Assembly (NCBI GenBank): GCA_009823395.1
Contig: CM020515.1
Coordinates: 13,586,489-13,650,488 of the forward strand
Length of the DNA: 64,000 nucleotides
Origin: Thamnaconus septentrionalis
Lineage: Eukaryota; Chordata; Actinopteri; Tetraodontiformes; Monacanthidae
Direction of reading: 5' to 3'
How positions within the stretch are numbered: the stretch's first letter is position 1; the number at the start of each line of letters is the position of its first letter. The notes under the pieces were generated by a model that was given only the letters and a program-made list of their open reading frames with translations, was not told the origin of the DNA and did not search any database. Position numbers and translations under genes: made by a program. Positions 60,659-64,000 of the stretch are shown here, in pieces.

Positions 60659-63049
60659 GTAAGTGCAAAATCAAAACATATGATAGGCAACCGCTCGGAA
60701 GTGCTCAGATTTCTGTTTTTTGATGATGTGTGTTTTTTGTGTGCTGACAAACTTGGTGAAATCTGGTGTGGAGAACCAGTCAGAGTGATTCAACTTAAAG
60801 TTAGTGGATAAAAATAGTGAAAAGGTCATTTCAGTCAGAACAAACTGTTACATACGCAGTGTCATAGAAAGATTCTGAACAGCCTCTTGACATGTATGGA
60901 ATTACTAAAAAAAAAAAAGAAAAAAAAAAAGCTTATTCTGCCAATACAATGTGATAATGTAAAAAAACATTCAGAAGAAATGGCGAGTATACGCCAACGA
61001 AACCTTGTGGTGTAATGATTATAAATTGCGATATACTTCCACTGCTGACCATAAAGTTGGAATAGTTGTGTGCCAGTCACCCAGTTGAAATTAACTCATC
61101 ATAACAGTTTTTTGGCGCAATGAAAGACTAATAAAAAGTTTCATTCACACTTTATGGGCACCATTGTATTCATAAATGATATAACCGGCACCTTTTTCCT
61201 GGATAGTTTTTCTTACCTGTTTCCTGACCCCTGCTCGGTCATAAAGGTCGTGGGCTGGGCAGGTCAGTCCCACTGACCCTTTTCCCACATGACTGGCTCC
61301 TCTGACCTGCTCTTGGAGCCACGATCGCTGCAAAGAGAAAATCAAGCCACAAATGTCTTCAAGCCTTGACGACTGCTGTTAGTGGCAGACACACGCACCT
61401 GTCACCAGTCACATCTTCACTGCTCAGCTGTGACCGTGCATATTTACACAATCCTCCCGACAGTAACGGAATATATTTAAGTTCTCGCTCAGTTACAGTG
61501 TACCCACAGGGGGGGATTATATTCAACAGAGAAATGTCACTCGTCTCGTAAAAATCGGAATGACCGTTTTAAGGATGCAAAACTTACGCAAACCTGAGAC
61601 AGAGACTGAGTCGTAATAGTTTGGCACCTATTTTATCTTATTAGAGTTTATTGGTCTTAAACAGAGACTGACATCAGCTACATGATGTTCTCAGGGGCAA
61701 TAAATAATCCTGATAAAGCTCAGACAGGCTCCTTGCATGTGGGAAGAGCATAAAAGTTACTACGTCTTAAGGAAGCTTGCGGGCTTTGTTTGTGCGTCAG
61801 CAACAAAAGCTGTCAGGTGGTTAAAGTTTGACACTTGAGGCGACACTCAGAGGTGGAATCAGTTAGCGGTGGTCTGTTAGAGGACAATTATTTACCCTGA
61901 TGAGGACAAAATCAGTTTAATAACTGCACCAAACTGAGGTCGAGGTTTTGCTTAATTAAGCGAGAAACTACTTACGATTTACAGAGTGAAAACAAGGATT
62001 CAAAAAGTGCTTCCGTGATTTTTTTCCTTTACAGATTTACACCTGACAAAGAAGTACAAATACATCATATATGCAAATTTAAATACATATCTTCTAATCT
62101 TACACAGTCTTCTAATCTAATGGTGGAGGTGCAATTTGAAAATGGCTTCAGAAAAATGTGTATTTGTTGATGAGTAATAATTTTACAATACAAAAGGAAA
62201 TCTTCAAAATATTCTGAGGTTTATCTAACAATTTTTTCTTTCCATAAGTTTCCACGTGTTAGAATTCTTTAAACTGTAAATGACCAAAGTTGTACTTTTG
62301 AAGAGCTCAAAAACACAGCAAGACCCCTGCGGAAGTTTAGATTTGGTTACACTGTCAACCTCACGATCTTTAGCTTTTAGCACAACTCACTTGGACCGAA
62401 GTGGAGCTTCTGGTAAATAATCGACCCAATAAGGAAAACCTTGCGGACTGAAAGTGCATTTTGCGGTGCAAGGTATATGAGGTATATACTGCTCAAGCGG
62501 TTTAGCCGCTTATAGCCAGAGGCTAACGTTGACCTCGACTGCTTGCTCAGACATGAAGGGTTCTGCTCAGCAAACAAGCGTGAGACCGCTTTACATTTCA
62601 GTCACACGTAATGAGCGAAAGCTGCTTTGCACCTTTACCATTTTCATGTTGTCTTTAAATTGTCACTTTAAATAAAACCCTGGAGGCAGTGTTTCCCCAA
62701 CCCGATGAATCCATCTCATGATCCGTGATTAAAGAGCCCACAGACAGTGTTTAGAAAAAGGGAGGAAATATGTGGAAGGTCAATGGAGGTCATCAGACTA
62801 AACGTCTGTTTCTACATTGTTTTTGTTGGGTTTACCTTTTTATTTACGTGTCGCTTGCGGGAGTAGCTTCTTGGTTCTGGTCTAACTATTAGGAATCTGA
62901 CTGGTAATGAGTTGGACTGACTGAAAACCCAGTCTGTTTTTAGGTTGGATGAAGGACAATAAAAATCTGAGCAATCCAGCATTCTAAAAACTAAAATTTG
63001 TTCATTGTTGTGTTTTTCAGGGGACTGAAACATCAGCCTTGGTGTCACG

Positions 63050-64000
63050 ATGAGCAGGGAAGAGAACGTCGTCATTGAAACCCACCACACCACCATCCAC
63101 GCGATGGGCAGAAAGAACGAGCCCCGGCCGCTGCGCTACATGCAGAAAGACGGCAGGTTCCCCGTGATCTTCCAGACACCCTCCAAAAACTGGAGCCCCT
63201 ATCTGGCAGACATCTTCACCACGCTGGTGGAGATCCGTTGGTCGGTGGTGATCCTTTTCTTCTGCCTCTCCTACATCCTGTCTTGGCTGTTCTTCGGCCT
63301 TTGCTACTGGCTGATCGCGCACGTCAACGGAGACGCCGACAACCCGGACGAAGAGCTTTGCGTGGCCACAGTCCGCGGCTTCACCGGAGCCTTCATGTAC
63401 TCTATGGAAACTCAGGCGACCATCGGCTACGGGGTGAGGGGCATGACCGAGAACTGCATGGTGGCCATCGTGGTGGTCACCATCCAGGACATATTCAGCT
63501 GCCTCCTGGACACCATCGTCATCGGCATCATCATCGCCAAGATGGCGTCCGCCCGGAAGAGAGCTCAGACGGTGGGCTTCAGCCGATTCGCGGTGGTCAA
63601 CCTGCGTGACGGCGTGCTGTGCCTGTCGTGGCGCCTGGGCGACTTGCGAGGCAATCACATCCTGGAGGGCGTCATCAAGGCCACGCTGGTCCGCTACAAG
63701 AAACAGCCTCTGGGGTTCGTGGTGATGTCGTACCAGGACCTGGATGTCCAGAACCGAGAGATAATCCTGGCCACACCAACCACAATCATCCACAAGCTGG
63801 ACCCGGGCAGCCCCCTCTACAACCTGGGCCCCGAGGATCTGCTGGGCGACCACTTTGAGCTGGTGGTGTCTTTCACCTACACCGGCGACTCCACGGGCCT
63901 GCTTCACCAGACCAGAATCTCCTACACGCCCGCAGACATCCGCTGGGCTCAGCGCTTCCAAGACGTGTTGAAAGTGGGCAAGAAGCGCTACAAGGTTGAC
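63050..64000 (+). CDS. kcnj16: Inward-rectifier K+ channel, Kir5.1-like (partial, runs off the window)
   Basis: The first 317 residues of a Kir channel are in one exon, as usual for KCNJ coding regions; the C-terminus lies beyond the edge. M1 is about residues 64-90 (SYILSWLFFGLCYWLIA). The pore has the filter TIGYG at 124-128, followed by M2 (IVIGIIIAKMASARKRAQ). The cytoplasmic domain has FSRFAVVNLRDGVLCLSWRL and GDLRGNHILEG. FTYTGDSTG and the ending WAQRFQDVLKVGKKRYKVD closely track Kir5.1 (FIYTGDSTG, WGHRFNDVLEV). Kir5.1 subunits partner Kir4.1/4.2 in kidney and glia and confer pH sensitivity. Position 154 in M2, the rectification-controller site 30 residues after the filter Thr, is Asp, whereas mammalian Kir5.1 has Asn. 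A divergent fish kcnj16 paralogue is the best call; another Kir is possible. Confidence 0.85.
   Translation, partial: MSREENVVIETHHTTIHAMGRKNEPRPLRYMQKDGRFPVIFQTPSKNWSPYLADIFTTLVEIRWSVVILFFCLSYILSWLFFGLCYWLIAHVNGDADNPDEELCVATVRGFTGAFMYSMETQATIGYGVRGMTENCMVAIVVVTIQDIFSCLLDTIVIGIIIAKMASARKRAQTVGFSRFAVVNLRDGVLCLSWRLGDLRGNHILEGVIKATLVRYKKQPLGFVVMSYQDLDVQNREIILATPTTIIHKLDPGSPLYNLGPEDLLGDHFELVVSFTYTGDSTGLLHQTRISYTPADIRWAQRFQDVLKVGKKRYKVD

Larger units (their letters stand above)
58898..63049. other. Intergenic and 5' region of the Kir gene
   Basis: About 4 kb without a supported coding region. It contains short GT tracts near 59288-59322, a perfect 14-bp hairpin at 60074-60106 and a possible Kir first exon near 60505-60658. 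The rest is AT-rich unique sequence. An intron ending in GTGTTTTTCAG at 63020 precedes the Kir coding exon. Confidence 0.5.

Noticed and set aside
63017..63961. 314-codon minus-strand frame opposite the Kir gene
   Set aside because: Antisense shadow of a GC-rich coding exon, rich in His/Asp/Gln as expected from reverse reading.

Overview
The window looks like nuclear DNA of a teleost (ray-finned) fish. It holds vertebrate genes with short GT-AG introns, many CA/GT microsatellites, tRNA-derived SINEs, a decayed L2/CR1-type LINE tail and Tc1- and hAT-like fragments. The gene set matches human 17q24-25 (FAM104A, HID1, OTOP2/3, USH1G, a ZACN/HTR3-like channel, a Kir5.1-like channel), with amnionless (human chromosome 14) and a TRIM16-like gene mixed in. 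I cannot name the species.

Layout: 1-17.2 kb has no protein gene I can support. It carries microsatellites, a LINE fossil, members of a dispersed palindrome-bearing repeat and AT-rich homeobox-site-like stretches that may be conserved non-coding elements. 17.2-18.2 kb (-) is fam104a (VCF1). 19.96-27.83 kb (+) is hid1 with 19 coding exons. 28.9-31.0 kb (-) is a first otopetrin, tail-to-tail with hid1. 33.3-34.75 kb (+) is a single-exon amnionless gene. 35.1-38.0 kb (-) is a TRIM16-like B-box/coiled-coil/PRY-SPRY gene. 40.5-45.6 kb (-) is ush1g (SANS). 47.0-50.3 kb (+) is a second otopetrin, head-to-head with ush1g. 51.1-53.9 kb (+) is tvp23b. 56.0-58.8 kb (-) is a Cys-loop ligand-gated channel subunit. 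63.05 kb to the edge (+) is an inward-rectifier K+ channel cut by the window.

I rebuilt exon structures by hand from splice signals, reading-frame continuity and family resemblance. For all complete multi-exon genes the exon lengths sum to an intact frame: fam104a 116 aa, hid1 800 aa, otopetrin A 559 aa, trim16-like 475 aa, ush1g 473 aa, otopetrin B 575 aa, tvp23b 196 aa, Cys-loop channel 415 aa.

The genes do not form one pathway. They share themes of membrane traffic (hid1, tvp23b), ion channels (two otopetrins, Cys-loop channel, Kir) and the inner ear (ush1g). The points most worth a second look are the intronless amnionless gene, the inverted ush1g-otopetrin block and paired otopetrins, complementary CA/GT tracts flanking hid1 exon 15, two near-perfect hairpins in spacers, the dispersed repeat family, and residue changes in the two channel genes. 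I found no clear evidence of a wholly new biological system.
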